From Candidatus Acidiferrum typicum (lineage in GTDB: Bacteria > Acidobacteriota > Terriglobia > Acidiferrales > UBA7541), in NCBI GenBank assembly GCA_002478115.1, contig DLMH01000208.1, forward strand, positions 1-34,743: a stretch of 34,743 nucleotides of DNA, written 5' to 3'. The position numbers and the translations under genes were made by a program. Positions within the stretch are counted from its first letter, which is position 1. Every line of letters starts with the position of its first letter. This document shows, piece after piece, positions 1 through 8,633 of the stretch. Under the pieces are notes generated by a model. The model worked only from the letters and a program-made list of their open reading frames with translations. It was not told the DNA's origin and searched no databases.

Positions 1-780
1 TGCGCGGTTTGCCAAAACGAACCCGCTCCCAGCATCCTTCACGTAAATGAGGTCGGGCATATTATCAATCAACGCGCGCAACAGATCGTGCTCAGCTCGG
101 AGCGCATCCTCGGCTTGCTTGCGCCCCGTGACGTCGCGATTGACGATGACCAGCATGGCGGGCTCGCCCTTGCCCGAGCGGATCACACTGGACGTGGATT
201 CCAGGACCCGCCACGTGCCGTCCTTGTGTCGGATTCGGTACTCGAGAGTTTTGCCCTCGCCAGTACGCCGGGCCTCCGCCCCAGCGGCTGCCACCCGCTC
301 GCGGTCGTCAGGGTGAATTTGCTCAAACGCCGATGATCGCTGAAGCTCGGCGGGTGAATACCCCAGGACTTTCTGATAGGAGAGACTGTTGTAGATTCGC
401 TTGCCTTCCGTGTCCACCACCGCAATCATGTCGGCGGCATTTTCGGTAATCAGACGGAAAAGCTTTTCTCTCGCTTCCAACTGCCGACGTATTCGATGGA
501 TTTGCAGTTGCTGGTATATGGTGTATAGGTCAAACAGCAGTACCATGCCCAGCAATCCCCACACAGCTTGACGCATGGTGAGGTCGGCCACCCAGTCATC
601 GTGGGAATGCAGGAGGACGGGCAGAAAAGAAGCAATCCCAGATGTCAGTAGCAGGGTGATCGCTATGGCTGTCGACCACAGCCACCATTCGCGCCGCTCA
701 ATACGACGTGACCCAATTTCGCGAGTCTCGTTCTCCGGCTCGCTGAAATCTTCGATGTTTCGCGTGTCAGTCTGCTTCAT
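1..780 (-). CDS. PAS-domain membrane sensor protein, 3' end cut by window edge
   Basis: An open frame of 260 codons starts with ATG at 780 and runs without a stop off the left edge, so the C-terminus is missing. The N-terminus has a charged cytoplasmic stretch, then two hydrophobic segments at about residues 30-55 and 67-85 that should span the membrane. A helical linker follows, then a PAS domain at about residues 105-230 that contains FRLITENAADMIAVVD, HPDDRERV, KDGTWRVLES and a closing DVTGRKQAEDAL. A second PAS domain begins near residue 236 (LLRALIDNMPDLIYVKDA). Proteins built this way usually end in a histidine kinase or GGDEF domain, but that part is outside the window, so the output is unknown. 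PAS domains bind small ligands or cofactors and pass a signal along the linker. Next to it, upstream on the same strand, is a small membrane protein. Confidence 0.85.
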   Translation of the reverse strand, partial: MKQTDTRNIEDFSEPENETREIGSRRIERREWWLWSTAIAITLLLTSGIASFLPVLLHSHDDWVADLTMRQAVWGLLGMVLLFDLYTIYQQLQIHRIRRQLEAREKLFRLITENAADMIAVVDTEGKRIYNSLSYQKVLGYSPAELQRSSAFEQIHPDDRERVAAAGAEARRTGEGKTLEYRIRHKDGTWRVLESTSSVIRSGKGEPAMLVIVNRDVTGRKQAEDALRAEHDLLRALIDNMPDLIYVKDAGSGFVLANRA

Positions 781-919
781 AGGCCATAGCTCAGTCGCTC
801 GAAACTTCGATTCTTCTTACCGTATCCTGCCGCGATCATTTGTCTGGAACACGCCTTCAGTTGTTTTCTGGGCAGTTCAATTTTCCTCCTTTCCCTTCGT
901 ATTTCTTTCCGGGCTCGAT

Positions 920-1141
920 TTACTGGTGTCTTCTGACATGCTGCTGCAGCCGCCTGATAGAAAACTGCCGCTGGATTGCCCAACGCACTGTCACCAGGCC
1001 GACCGCCGAGATAGTCGCACCAGCCATAAGGTAAATGTCCGTGTACCACTCAGAGCGGCCAGTCGATTCGTAGAGGAGGTAGGTCCCAGCCAAGAAGAGT
1101 GTTGGGGGAAAGAGAATGCCGAGGCTGCGGTTTTTTCTCAT
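920..1141 (-). CDS. small two-helix membrane protein, hypothetical
   Basis: A 73-residue protein begins with ATG at 1141; a TTG one codon upstream is possible but less likely. It has a basic N-terminus (MRKNRS), two hydrophobic stretches at about residues 8-24 and 35-52, and a basic tail rich in Arg, Gln and His. This pattern follows the positive-inside rule with both ends in the cytoplasm. It precedes the PAS sensor on the same strand with a gap of about 140 bp and could be co-transcribed with it. I do not recognise a family. The Shine-Dalgarno sequence is weak (AGG about 6 bases before the start), so it could still be a chance frame. The membrane topology argues for a real gene. Confidence 0.5.
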   Translation of the reverse strand: MRKNRSLGILFPPTLFLAGTYLLYESTGRSEWYTDIYLMAGATISAVGLVTVRWAIQRQFSIRRLQQHVRRHQ

Positions 1142-1673
1142 CAATGCCTGGCCGAATCGCCGCTTGGGCTATTCTGAGAGAAGTCTAACTTTGGTAAACA
1201 CCTCCATTTTAGGACTACTCTTCTTGTCTGAAATGGACTTACTTTACCCAGTTGCTCCAAATGACAACAGAGAAGCTTGCGGATGGCGCATCCTCAATGT
1301 GTTAGGGGCATCCCTGAGTGGACGGGTGATCCGGGCTTAACTTCCAAGAGCGCCTTTGGGTGCGGAACCCTTGTGATTTCCAAGGTGCGTGCCCCCTGAA
1401 CCGCAAAGCAATCCGAAAGGATCTGCCGCCCGCCACCTGACTACGGTGGCTTGACGCAGGAAAAAACTGGCGTTTCAGGGTGTGACACCTTGGGCGCAAC
1501 GGAACAACATCCAGCATAGTGGCAAAATGGGGTTGCTGAGTCACGGCAACGTCCTTTCTATCAGTAAGTTCCAAGCTTCCCCGAAGCGATTCTGGCTCCT
1601 AGCTTGCACTTGTTCTGTAACTTGACAGCTTGTGGCGCGGGCCGAAGCTGTAGGCCAGGGGGGAGACGTCAGC
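1142..1673. other. long intergenic region between divergent genes
   Basis: About 530 bp with no convincing gene. Short frames on both strands give arginine-rich, low-quality translations and lack a ribosome-binding site. The notable content is a folded block at 1341-1500, listed separately. The promoters of the flanking divergent genes should also lie here, but I see no clear -10/-35 pair. Confidence 0.6.
1341..1500 (+). ncRNA. candidate structured RNA / riboswitch-like leader
   Basis: Strong nested complementarity is visible. CAAGGTG (1381-1387) pairs with CACCTTG (1486-1492), and inside it CCCTGAA (1394-1400) pairs with TTCAGGG (1474-1480). Within that closed stem are a GAAA-tetraloop hairpin (ATCC-GAAA-GGAT, 1411-1422) and a 7-bp hairpin CGCCACC/CGGTGGC near 1431-1450, giving a three-way-junction shape. 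GCGCC (1350-1354) can also pair with GGCGC (1493-1497). The GAAA tetraloop, CGCAAAGC and GCCACC-N6-CGGTGGC elements recall GEMM (cyclic dinucleotide) riboswitches, and the GGAACCC...AAGG segment recalls cobalamin riboswitches, but neither consensus is met. The orientation is unsure. On the plus strand it would sit about 170 bases upstream of the hybrid kinase start. Confidence 0.3.
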
Positions 1674-3443
1674 ATGCAGCCTTCGGAAAGGCCACGCTCG
1701 GGACGTGTTTATCCGCGTCCAGGCTCCTCGACTGCGAGTCAGGCGTTGGCCGCACTGCGCCGCCAGCGCCCTGTGGGATCGGTAACGAGCGTGGAGGGGC
1801 CGCAGAAGGCGCGGGAGGCGGCGGAAGCGGCGAACCGGGCGAAGAGCGAGTTTCTGGCGAACATGAGTCATGAGATTCGTACCCCTTTGAACGGGATTGT
1901 GGGCATGACGGACCTGGCGCTCGATACGGAACTGACTCCCGAGCAGCAGGAGTATCTCGACACGGTGAAGCTTTCGGCGGACACGCTGCTCACGGTGATC
2001 AACGACATTCTCGACTTCTCAAAGATTGAGGCAGGGAAGATCGATCTGGAGGTGAGCGATTTCGACCTGCGCGATTCTCTGGAGTCGGCGCTGAAGACGG
2101 TCGCAGTCCGGGCGGATGAAAAAGGGCTGGAGCTTCTTTGCGACGTGGCCCCCGACGTGCCGGAACAGGTGCGGGGGGATTCCACCCGATTGCGCCAGGT
2201 GCTGCTGAATCTTGTGGGCAACGCCATCAAGTTTACCGAACGCGGAGAAGTGGCCGTGCGAGTTCAGATCGAGACCTTTGAAGGGAAGGAATGCCTGCTG
2301 CGCTTCACGGTCGCGGACACGGGGGTCGGGATTCCTCCAGAGAAACAGAAATTGATCTTCGAGCCATTTTCGCAGGCGGACGCAACCACGACCCGGAAGT
2401 TCGGCGGCACCGGCCTGGGACTGACCATCTCGACGCGTTTGGTGGAAATGATGGGCGGAAAGATTTGGGTGGAGAGCGAGATGGGCCAGGGCGCGCAGTT
2501 CCACTTCACACTACGATTGGGCAAGGCCGATGCGAAAGCGACCCAGGCGGCTGGCGTTTCACCGGAGATCGTGCGCGGCATGAAGTTCCTGGTGGTGGAC
2601 GACAACCGCACGAACCGGCGCATTCTGACAGCAATGCTGCAGCGCTGGGGAATGAACCCGGTCTCGGTGGAGGGCGGAGAAGAGGCCTTAGTGGAACTGT
2701 CCCTTGCCCAGGAAGCCGGGCAACCCTACGAATTGGTTCTGACGGACATGCACATGCCGGTGATGGACGGCTTTACTTTGCTCCAACGAATTCAGGAGAA
2801 TCCGAGCTTGTCCGCGGCCACCATCATCATGCTCACTTCGACAGGCCGCCCAGGCGATGCACAGCGCTGCCTGGAATTGGGAGCGGCCGCGTACTTGATG
2901 AAGCCCATCCGGCAAGCGGAACTGCGCGAGGCCATTGCCAAGGCGCTGGTGGCCAGAGAACCAGAGAAAGCGAGGCGCGCGATAGCGCCACGCCCTCCGG
3001 AAGACGCGCGCGAGCCGGCGAGCGTTTTGCGCGTGTTGCTTGCCGAAGATAATGCGGTGAACCAGCGCTTGGCGGTGCGGCTGCTCGAAAAGAGGGGGCA
3101 CCACATCGTCCTGGCGGCCAACGGACGCGAAGCGCTCGAGGCCATCGAGAAGGAAAGCTTTGACCTCGTGTTGATGGATGTGCAAATGCCGGAGATGGAC
3201 GGGTTCGAAGCCACCGCCGCACTCCGCCAGATAGAACACTCCTCCGGAGCGCACCTGCCCGTCATCGCGCTGACGGCGCATGCCATAAAAGGAGACCGCG
3301 AGCGCTGCCTCGCCGCGGGCATGGATGGCTACCTCGCCAAACCCATACATCCCGAGGAACTCGATCACCTGCTCCATAAATTCGCCCCGCAACGCAAGAC
3401 TCCTCGCCCTGCACGCGCACTTCATCCCGAGCCCGTCACTTAG
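1674..3443 (+). CDS. hybrid histidine kinase with two receiver domains, no sensor domain
   Basis: The 589-aa protein starts at ATG 1674, chosen because GGGGGGAGA lies 8 bases upstream; a GTG 14 codons earlier has no such site. After about 40 unstructured residues comes a short coiled helix ([19 protein letters not shown]) and the HisKA box [10 protein letters not shown], with the phospho-accepting His at residue 66. The HATPase domain shows the N box GNAIKF, DTGVGIP and GGTGLGLTI. Two receiver domains follow: REC1 has VVDDN near 306 and acceptor Asp358 in [13 protein letters not shown]2 has LLAEDN and acceptor Asp502 in [10 protein letters not shown], with the conserved KPI lysine. There is no PAS, GAF or transmembrane segment and no Hpt domain, so the signal input must come from a partner or the N-terminal tail. 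Such cytosolic kinases pass phosphate through REC to a separate Hpt protein. Membership of the family is certain; the pathway is unknown. Confidence 0.95.
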   Translation: MQPSERPRSGRVYPRPGSSTASQALAALRRQRPVGSVTSVEGPQKAREAAEAANRAKSEFLANMSHEIRTPLNGIVGMTDLALDTELTPEQQEYLDTVKLSADTLLTVINDILDFSKIEAGKIDLEVSDFDLRDSLESALKTVAVRADEKGLELLCDVAPDVPEQVRGDSTRLRQVLLNLVGNAIKFTERGEVAVRVQIETFEGKECLLRFTVADTGVGIPPEKQKLIFEPFSQADATTTRKFGGTGLGLTISTRLVEMMGGKIWVESEMGQGAQFHFTLRLGKADAKATQAAGVSPEIVRGMKFLVVDDNRTNRRILTAMLQRWGMNPVSVEGGEEALVELSLAQEAGQPYELVLTDMHMPVMDGFTLLQRIQENPSLSAATIIMLTSTGRPGDAQRCLELGAAAYLMKPIRQAELREAIAKALVAREPEKARRAIAPRPPEDAREPASVLRVLLAEDNAVNQRLAVRLLEKRGHHIVLAANGREALEAIEKESFDLVLMDVQMPEMDGFEATAALRQIEHSSGAHLPVIALTAHAIKGDRERCLAAGMDGYLAKPIHPEELDHLLHKFAPQRKTPRPARALHPEPVT

Positions 3444-3617
3444 ACTCTTTAACCGTCTTGTTCCGCTTCGGCTGTCCCGCGTCAGATTGCATGTCGATGG
3501 CCCCCCAAACAGCACGACCAGTGGAAACTTTTTTGGCCTTGCAGCCGTATCCACGGTATAGGCTTCCGGGTAACCATCAATAAGGTCAGGCTCGCTTTGA
3601 GAGCCAGAAGCACGGGA

Positions 3618-5567
3618 ATGGACGAGGTCTCTCCATTTCATCGCACGAGGTCAACGCAATTGAAAACACCTGGACGATTCTTCTTCACCTTCGCCGCAGT
3701 ACTGCTTCTTGCCCTGATGGCGCTGCTAGCGGGCGGGGCAGCGAGGCGTGAATCCGTGACCTTCGATGAAATCGCGCACATCGGCGCTGGGGTGAGCTAC
3801 CTCCAGAAATTAGATATGCGATTGAACGAAGAGCATCCTCCGTTGGCGAAAGCGGTGGCCGCGTTGCCGCTGGTTCTGCGAGGAGCGCATGCCGACTACT
3901 CCCACATCTCCTGGACGATTAGCAGCAAAATGTTCTACCAGTATTTGGGGGAGTGGGTCTTCGGACACTGGTTCCTCATGCGGTGGAATGATCCTTACTC
4001 GACGGTGCTTTGGGCGCGAGCGCCCATGTTGTTGATGACCTTGTTACTCGGACTCGCTCTTTATATTTATGGCTCGCGGCTGGGCAGTCCCTGGGGAGGA
4101 TTGCTGTGTCTCTCTGCGTTCGTGACCATGCCGGCCTTTATCGCATATGGCCCGCTGGTGATTACTGACATCGCAGTCACACTGTTCTCGGTGCTGACGG
4201 TTTGGCAACTGCCGAATATGTGGCGTTCTCCCACGCGAGGAACAGTTGTGAAGTTTGGCTTGGCGCTGGCCGGGGCTTTGCTCTCTAAGTTTTCGTCGGG
4301 ACTGTTGTTCTTCGTTTTTGTTGGCTTTGCACTGAGCTTGCGATTCAAGCCTTTGCCGGAGCAACCGGTTGAGAAGACCGAACTGCGCCGCTGGCGCCGG
4401 CGGGCGTGGCGCAATATTGCAGCAGGAACTCTCTGGTCTGCATTGTTCGTTTACATCGTGTATTTCGTCCTCTCCTGGAACGAACCAACAGATTCGTTCC
4501 AGGTCATCCCGCATTTTCCCGCTTCGCCGGCCCTGCGGCGACTGCTCATGCCGGTGTGGATCTACCTGCGTGGCCTGGCCGGGTTTGCCCTAAGTGCTTC
4601 GAGCCGGCCCACTTTCATCCTCGGCCATCCTTACCCGCACGGAGTGTGGTTCTATTTTCCCGCGCTCTTCCTTTTGAAATCGCAGTTGACGTTCCTTTTG
4701 CTTCTCCTGCTTGCCATCGCTGCGGCCTTGCTCGTGAAGAGCCGATTACGCGCGCAATCGGCGACCCCTGCCGGCAAGGACCTGGAGTGGCGTAGCGTCT
4801 GGGTTTCCCTGGTGGTTTTCGTCGCGGCCTGCATGCTGAACCGGCTGGACATCAGCATCCGGCATTTCTCGGTTGCGCTGGCTCTGATTGTCTTGCTGCT
4901 CGCGCCCCTCCCGCGCATGCTGAACCTGCTGCGGGTCTCGAACCCGCAAGCGGCACGCATGGGGAACTGGCTGACAATTGCGCTCGTGCTGGCTTCCATC
5001 GTTACGGCCATACGCGCCTACCCGAACTATTTCCCTTACCTGAACATTCTCAGCATGGGACGGCCGGGCTACACCTTGGTCAACGACTCGAACCTCGACT
5101 GGAACCAGGCTCTTCCCGAAGTCGGGAGTTTCGTGCGCCAGCGCGGCCTGAAGCAGGTGCTGCTCGATGAGTACGGATTTTCAGAGCCTGCCGCTTACGT
5201 TCCCCAGGCGCTGCTGTGGGATTGCCAGCGACCTGCCGCGCACGACGGCGGTCAATGGGCTGTAGTCTCCGCCAACTACATGCTGGATTCAGGAAACTGT
5301 ATTTGGCTCATGCAATATCCGCACCAGGCTCTCGCTGGTGGCAGTATGTATGCCGTGCAACTGCCCGAGGTCGTTCCCGCGGCAGGCCAGCCCGGTGGAC
5401 CACCGTTGCCCGCGGACTACCGGTTTGTCGGAGGCATGCCGGCAGAAACCGGAGGGCTTTCCATGTTCTTGAATTGCGTTCGCGATCCGCAGCAACTGCA
5501 GCCGACCATGGACCGGATGATGGCCATGGGGAAAGAATATCGTAAGAATAAGAACAAGAAGAAGTAG
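3618..5567 (+). CDS. ArnT/PMT-like membrane glycosyltransferase (GT39/GT83 type)
   Basis: A 649-aa multi-spanning membrane protein. The first hydrophobic helix (FFFTFAAVLLLALMALLAGG) is followed by the first periplasmic loop with SVTFDEIAHIGAG and MRLNEEHPPLAKAVAALPL. These are the signature of lipid-phosphosugar-dependent glycosyltransferases of the PMT/ArnT superfamily; the Asp-Glu in FDE is the likely catalytic acid pair. Around ten more hydrophobic segments follow, then a soluble tail with NDSNLDWNQALPEVGSFV, a motif typical of this family in soil bacteria, and a lysine-rich end. The family moves a sugar from a polyprenyl-phosphate donor to a protein or lipid on the outer face of the inner membrane; donor and acceptor cannot be told from sequence. 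The ATG start is preferred over a TTG seven codons earlier, but neither has a strong ribosome site. It stands alone, convergent with the sigma-factor gene. Confidence 0.85.
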   Translation: MDEVSPFHRTRSTQLKTPGRFFFTFAAVLLLALMALLAGGAARRESVTFDEIAHIGAGVSYLQKLDMRLNEEHPPLAKAVAALPLVLRGAHADYSHISWTISSKMFYQYLGEWVFGHWFLMRWNDPYSTVLWARAPMLLMTLLLGLALYIYGSRLGSPWGGLLCLSAFVTMPAFIAYGPLVITDIAVTLFSVLTVWQLPNMWRSPTRGTVVKFGLALAGALLSKFSSGLLFFVFVGFALSLRFKPLPEQPVEKTELRRWRRRAWRNIAAGTLWSALFVYIVYFVLSWNEPTDSFQVIPHFPASPALRRLLMPVWIYLRGLAGFALSASSRPTFILGHPYPHGVWFYFPALFLLKSQLTFLLLLLLAIAAALLVKSRLRAQSATPAGKDLEWRSVWVSLVVFVAACMLNRLDISIRHFSVALALIVLLLAPLPRMLNLLRVSNPQAARMGNWLTIALVLASIVTAIRAYPNYFPYLNILSMGRPGYTLVNDSNLDWNQALPEVGSFVRQRGLKQVLLDEYGFSEPAAYVPQALLWDCQRPAAHDGGQWAVVSANYMLDSGNCIWLMQYPHQALAGGSMYAVQLPEVVPAAGQPGGPPLPADYRFVGGMPAETGGLSMFLNCVRDPQQLQPTMDRMMAMGKEYRKNKNKKK

Positions 5568-5686
5568 GAAAGGGAAGTTCGGCGGACTGCTGGCAACCAA
5601 AGGGAATGCAGCGCGAGACACCTAATCTGGACGCTTCCCGCGGTGGACATCTTCCGAGCGCGTGCCATCCTCGGACCACCCGTGCG

Positions 5687-6583
5687 CTAGGATAGACCAT
5701 GGATCTGTGCGAGGAGTTCACGGCGAAGTTTAGCTCCCGCCACTTTGTTAAAGGACTCCGCCGGAGCTTGGCGAAGTAGCTCGATGGTGGATTCGAGGCT
5801 GGCAAGAAAGGCTTTGCAGGGTTCGCAGCCATCGAGATGCTGCTGCAGCTTTTCGCAGAGCGAATCATCGAGTTGCTCGTCGAGGTAGTTGGAGAGTTGG
5901 GCGAAGAGAGCTTTGCAGGAGGCGGGACGTTTTTCGGAGGTTGCCGTGGCCGGGCGAGGCCGGAGAGCGGCTTTCTTTGGAGCACCGGGGTGGTGATTCA
6001 GTCGGGCCAATTTTTGGCGGACAAAGAGACGTGCTCGATGGAGACGCACGCGAACGTTTCCGGGGCGAAGTCCCGTGATGTCTCCTGCTTCTTCGTCAGT
6101 AAGCCCTTCCATATCCCGCAACACGAGAATGATGCGGTACTGCGGTGGCAGTTCCTGAATTACCTCGCGCAGGCGCCTGGCCTGCTGACTGCGAATAGCC
6201 AGAGTCTCCGGATTGACGGGACCTGCCTTGGCGAGCCGCGAAAGTTCGTGACGATCGGGCATGAGCTCGTCTAAGGACATAGCTTGCTTGGGCGCAAATT
6301 TGCTCCTGCGGCGGCTCATCAAGCAGCGATTCTTGGCGACTTTGTAGAACCAGACGAGAAGTGCTCGGGGGCTTTCAAATTTCGGGAGGTACGGGAGAGC
6401 TTTCAAGAGGACTTCCTGCATGGTGTCCTCGGCGTCTTCGCGCTGCCCGCAAACCTTCATGCTGAAGGAGAAGACTGTTCCCTGCAGCAACTCCAAAGCC
6501 TGTTCGAGGGCCCGAGGATCATTCTTCTCCAGGAGCGCCACAGCTTGTTCGATCTCTTTTCGCATTGCCCCACACGATAGCAC
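5687..6583 (-). CDS. ECF-type sigma factor with fused C-terminal zinc-binding anti-sigma-like domain
   Basis: A 298-aa protein. Residues 10-95 match sigma-70 region 2 (DAEDTMQEVLLKAL; RALLVWFYKVAKNRC). Residues 130-195 match region 4 (LPPQYRIILVLRDMEGLTDEEAGDITG then RVRLHRAR is the helix-turn-helix, quoted in two parts). After a Pro/Ala linker, residues 222-298 form a small helical domain with HX3CX2C (His249, Cys253, Cys256), the zinc motif of ZAS/HC2 anti-sigma proteins. GTG at 6583 is taken as start because GGAAAGAGG lies 7 bases before it; ATG 6565 is too far from that site. A fused ZAS domain suggests that one polypeptide both reads promoters and senses redox or metal state, with no separate anti-sigma gene nearby. 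It is divergent from the OsmC/efflux operon, a plausible target. Confidence 0.9.
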   Translation of the reverse strand: MLSCGAMRKEIEQAVALLEKNDPRALEQALELLQGTVFSFSMKVCGQREDAEDTMQEVLLKALPYLPKFESPRALLVWFYKVAKNRCLMSRRRSKFAPKQAMSLDELMPDRHELSRLAKAGPVNPETLAIRSQQARRLREVIQELPPQYRIILVLRDMEGLTDEEAGDITGLRPGNVRVRLHRARLFVRQKLARLNHHPGAPKKAALRPRPATATSEKRPASCKALFAQLSNYLDEQLDDSLCEKLQQHLDGCEPCKAFLASLESTIELLRQAPAESFNKVAGAKLRRELLAQIHGLS

Positions 6584-6693
6584 ACCAACGCCTCTTTCCT
6601 CGGTGATCGGCTATAACCAAATGCAAGCACAGCACTTAGAAGAGACTTGGCTTCGTTGCGCTCCCGCATCTCCCTTGCTGAGATTTTACCTGT

Positions 6694-6720
6694 AACAAAT
6701 ATCCCGCGATTGCATTTGTT
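6694..6720. promoter_or_regulatory. operator-like palindrome upstream of the efflux operon
   Basis: AACAAAT at 6694-6700 and ATTTGTT at 6714-6720 form a perfect 7-bp inverted repeat with a 13-base spacer. It lies in the 160-bp divergent region between the sigma-factor gene and the OsmC-efflux operon, about 30 bases upstream of the OsmC start. The AT-rich arms stand out from their GC-rich surroundings. Spacing and size suit a dimeric repressor or activator; which one is unknown. Confidence 0.4.
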
Positions 6721-6750
6721 CCATTGCAGCACCGGTAAGAGGAGTTGGAA

Positions 6751-7221
6751 ATGATCACGGCAAAAGTAAGTCTTACGCAGGCGTTGAAATCGCAAAGGCA
6801 GTTCATTGCGGAAACCGGCAGTGGCCACCATATCGTTCTGGACGACGCCGCTGGAGCGACGGGCGCAAAACCAATTGAACTTGTTGCCATCGCGCTAGCG
6901 GGTTGTACCGCCTTCGATGTGGTCACCATGCTGCGACAGAAGCACCACCAAAAAGTGACCGCGTATGAGGTGCATGTGGAAGCGGATCAGGCCGAGCGGC
7001 CACCACAGGTGTTCACGGCGATCCGTCTGCGGCACGTGCTGACGGGATTTGGGCTGGACAAGACGGCAGTGGAACAGGCCATCCAGCTATCCGAAGAAAA
7101 GTACTGCTCCGTTGGCGCGATGCTGAAAGAAAATGCGGCACTTGAAACGGTGTACGAGATTCACGAAGAACCGTCGAGTTGGCTCCAGTCAGTGCCCAGT
7201 CCGGAGCGGGTCTCCGCTTGA
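6751..7221 (+). CDS. OsmC/Ohr family protein (peroxide reductase type)
   Basis: A 156-aa protein of normal OsmC length. It has the family's two cysteine sites: the helix after KPIELVAIALAGCTAFDVV (first Cys) and EEKYCSVGAML (second Cys), with the beta-rich N-terminal half before them. Family members use the cysteine pair to reduce organic or fatty-acid hydroperoxides in the cytosol; some are only distantly related and untested. The ATG at 6751 is the start, with AAGAGGAG six bases upstream; the TTG two codons before it overlaps that site. It is the first gene of a tight plus-strand operon with TolC, membrane-fusion protein, RND permease and a DUF2892-like protein. That suggests a joint response to a toxic or oxidised compound: detoxify first, export the rest. 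Confidence 0.9.
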   Translation: MITAKVSLTQALKSQRQFIAETGSGHHIVLDDAAGATGAKPIELVAIALAGCTAFDVVTMLRQKHHQKVTAYEVHVEADQAERPPQVFTAIRLRHVLTGFGLDKTAVEQAIQLSEEKYCSVGAMLKENAALETVYEIHEEPSSWLQSVPSPERVSA

Positions 7222-7229
7222 GGCATGCG

Positions 7230-8633
7230 ATGAATCAAGGATGGGGTGCAATCTCGGTCCGAAAGCAAGTTAGCGCAGTGATTCTGTTTTTTGCACTAGC
7301 GTCACTGGCGCATGCGCAAGAAAAGGCCGCGACTCAACCGCTCACGTTGGAACAGGCGGTGCGTATGGCGCTGCAACAGAATCCGGCGTTTCAAACGAAC
7401 GTCGACGAGGCCGAGGCGACGAGGGCAAGGCTGAAGCAGGCGCAGGCAGCATGGTTTCCGCGATTCGATTTTCACCAGGACTTCGTGCGCGGAAATAACC
7501 CCGTATATGTGTTCGGAACCAAGTTGACGCAGCGGCAGTTTTCGACTGCCGATTTTGCGTTGAACAGCCTGAACACACCGACTCCGCTGGACAACTTTCA
7601 GACACGCATCGATGGCCAGTGGAGGCTGTTCGATTCGGGGCAGACCAAGTTTCACCAGCGCAGCGCGAAACGCCTGGTGACCGCAGCGGATTTCGAGACG
7701 GAACAGGCGCGGCAAGATTTGATCCTGGAGATCGTAAGGACCTACTACGGAGTGTTGGTCCTGAAGGAAAACGCAAGGGCCGCGGACGAAGCGCTGGAGA
7801 CAGCGGAATCGAGTGCGCAGCGCATGGAAACAATGCACAAGGCGGGACTGTTGGTGGATTCGGACCTGCTGAGCGCGAAGGTTTTTGTGTCGCAGATGAA
7901 GGACCGTCAAATCCGCGCACGGAACGACCTGGCGCTGGCGGAGATGCAACTGGCGCGGGAGATGGGAATGCCACTCGACACACCCGCGGAACCCGCAGCA
8001 ACTTTGGCCGAGCCGGGGATGCCGGCAAAAACCATTGAGGAATGGATTCACATAGCTCTTGAGCAAAGGCCTGCACTGAGGGCGGCGCAGTTGCAGGAAA
8101 ACGCTATGAGTGAGGAAAGAAAAGCGGCCAAAGCGGAATTCGGGCCAAAGATCGGCCTATTTGGAAGTGCAGAGCGCGACGCGATGACGCTCGGTGGCCC
8201 TTCAGGGACGAACTGGACGGCCGGTGCAAGGCTCGACTTCAACGTTTTCACGGGCGGTGCCCAGAAGGCCCGTGTCGCAGAAGCCACTGCGAACGCAAAC
8301 AAGGCGAAACATAACGTGGAGTGGTTCCGTTCCGGTGTGCAGATGGAAGTGCGCAAGGCGTATCTGGACGGGAATGCCGCAGCCCAGAGAGCGGCGTCGG
8401 CGCGCGATGCGGCCGAGCAGGCCAAAGAGAGTTTGCGGATTGTGCAAAACAGGTACGAAGCAGGACTGACGACCGTTACGGAGCTGTTGCGTGCGCAGAC
8501 GGCGCAACTCGATGCGACGACAGGATATCTGGCGGCGCTGCAGGATTGGCAAGTGGCTCGGGCGCAACTGGAGCGAGCAGCGGGTCTGCTGACGCCGGAG
8601 TCGGAGCTGATTACAGGAGCAAGTAAGCCATGA
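7230..8633 (+). CDS. TolC-family outer-membrane efflux channel
   Basis: A 467-aa precursor. The start at 7230 has TTGAGG six bases upstream and gives a signal peptide (VILFFALASLAHA, cleaved before QEKA). An upstream in-frame start would add a non-signal extension. The mature protein has the two-fold TolC layout: long alpha-helical heptad segments (ARLKQAQAAWFPRFDF; the repeat near residues 270-330 with ALRAAQLQ) and beta segments such as WRLFDSG and ARLDFNVFTGG, and it ends with RYEAGLTTVTELLRAQTAQ, a typical second-repeat signature. It would form a trimeric channel across the outer membrane and periplasm, joined to the inner-membrane pump encoded downstream. It starts nine bases after the OsmC stop and its stop overlaps the next start by four bases (ATGA), so the genes are translated together. 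Confidence 0.93.
   Translation: MNQGWGAISVRKQVSAVILFFALASLAHAQEKAATQPLTLEQAVRMALQQNPAFQTNVDEAEATRARLKQAQAAWFPRFDFHQDFVRGNNPVYVFGTKLTQRQFSTADFALNSLNTPTPLDNFQTRIDGQWRLFDSGQTKFHQRSAKRLVTAADFETEQARQDLILEIVRTYYGVLVLKENARAADEALETAESSAQRMETMHKAGLLVDSDLLSAKVFVSQMKDRQIRARNDLALAEMQLAREMGMPLDTPAEPAATLAEPGMPAKTIEEWIHIALEQRPALRAAQLQENAMSEERKAAKAEFGPKIGLFGSAERDAMTLGGPSGTNWTAGARLDFNVFTGGAQKARVAEATANANKAKHNVEWFRSGVQMEVRKAYLDGNAAAQRAASARDAAEQAKESLRIVQNRYEAGLTTVTELLRAQTAQLDATTGYLAALQDWQVARAQLERAAGLLTPESELITGASKP

Noticed and set aside
1302..1574. A 90-aa minus-strand protein over the structured RNA
   Set aside because: No ribosome site and low-quality composition; the region is better explained by RNA-like complementarity.
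2688..3641. A 317-aa minus-strand protein opposite the hybrid kinase
   Set aside because: Antisense to a clearly functional kinase gene; typical shadow frame in GC-rich DNA.
7302..8076. Long minus-strand frames opposite the TolC-like gene
   Set aside because: Composition is Arg/Leu/His-rich and antisense to conserved coding sequence; no start signal.
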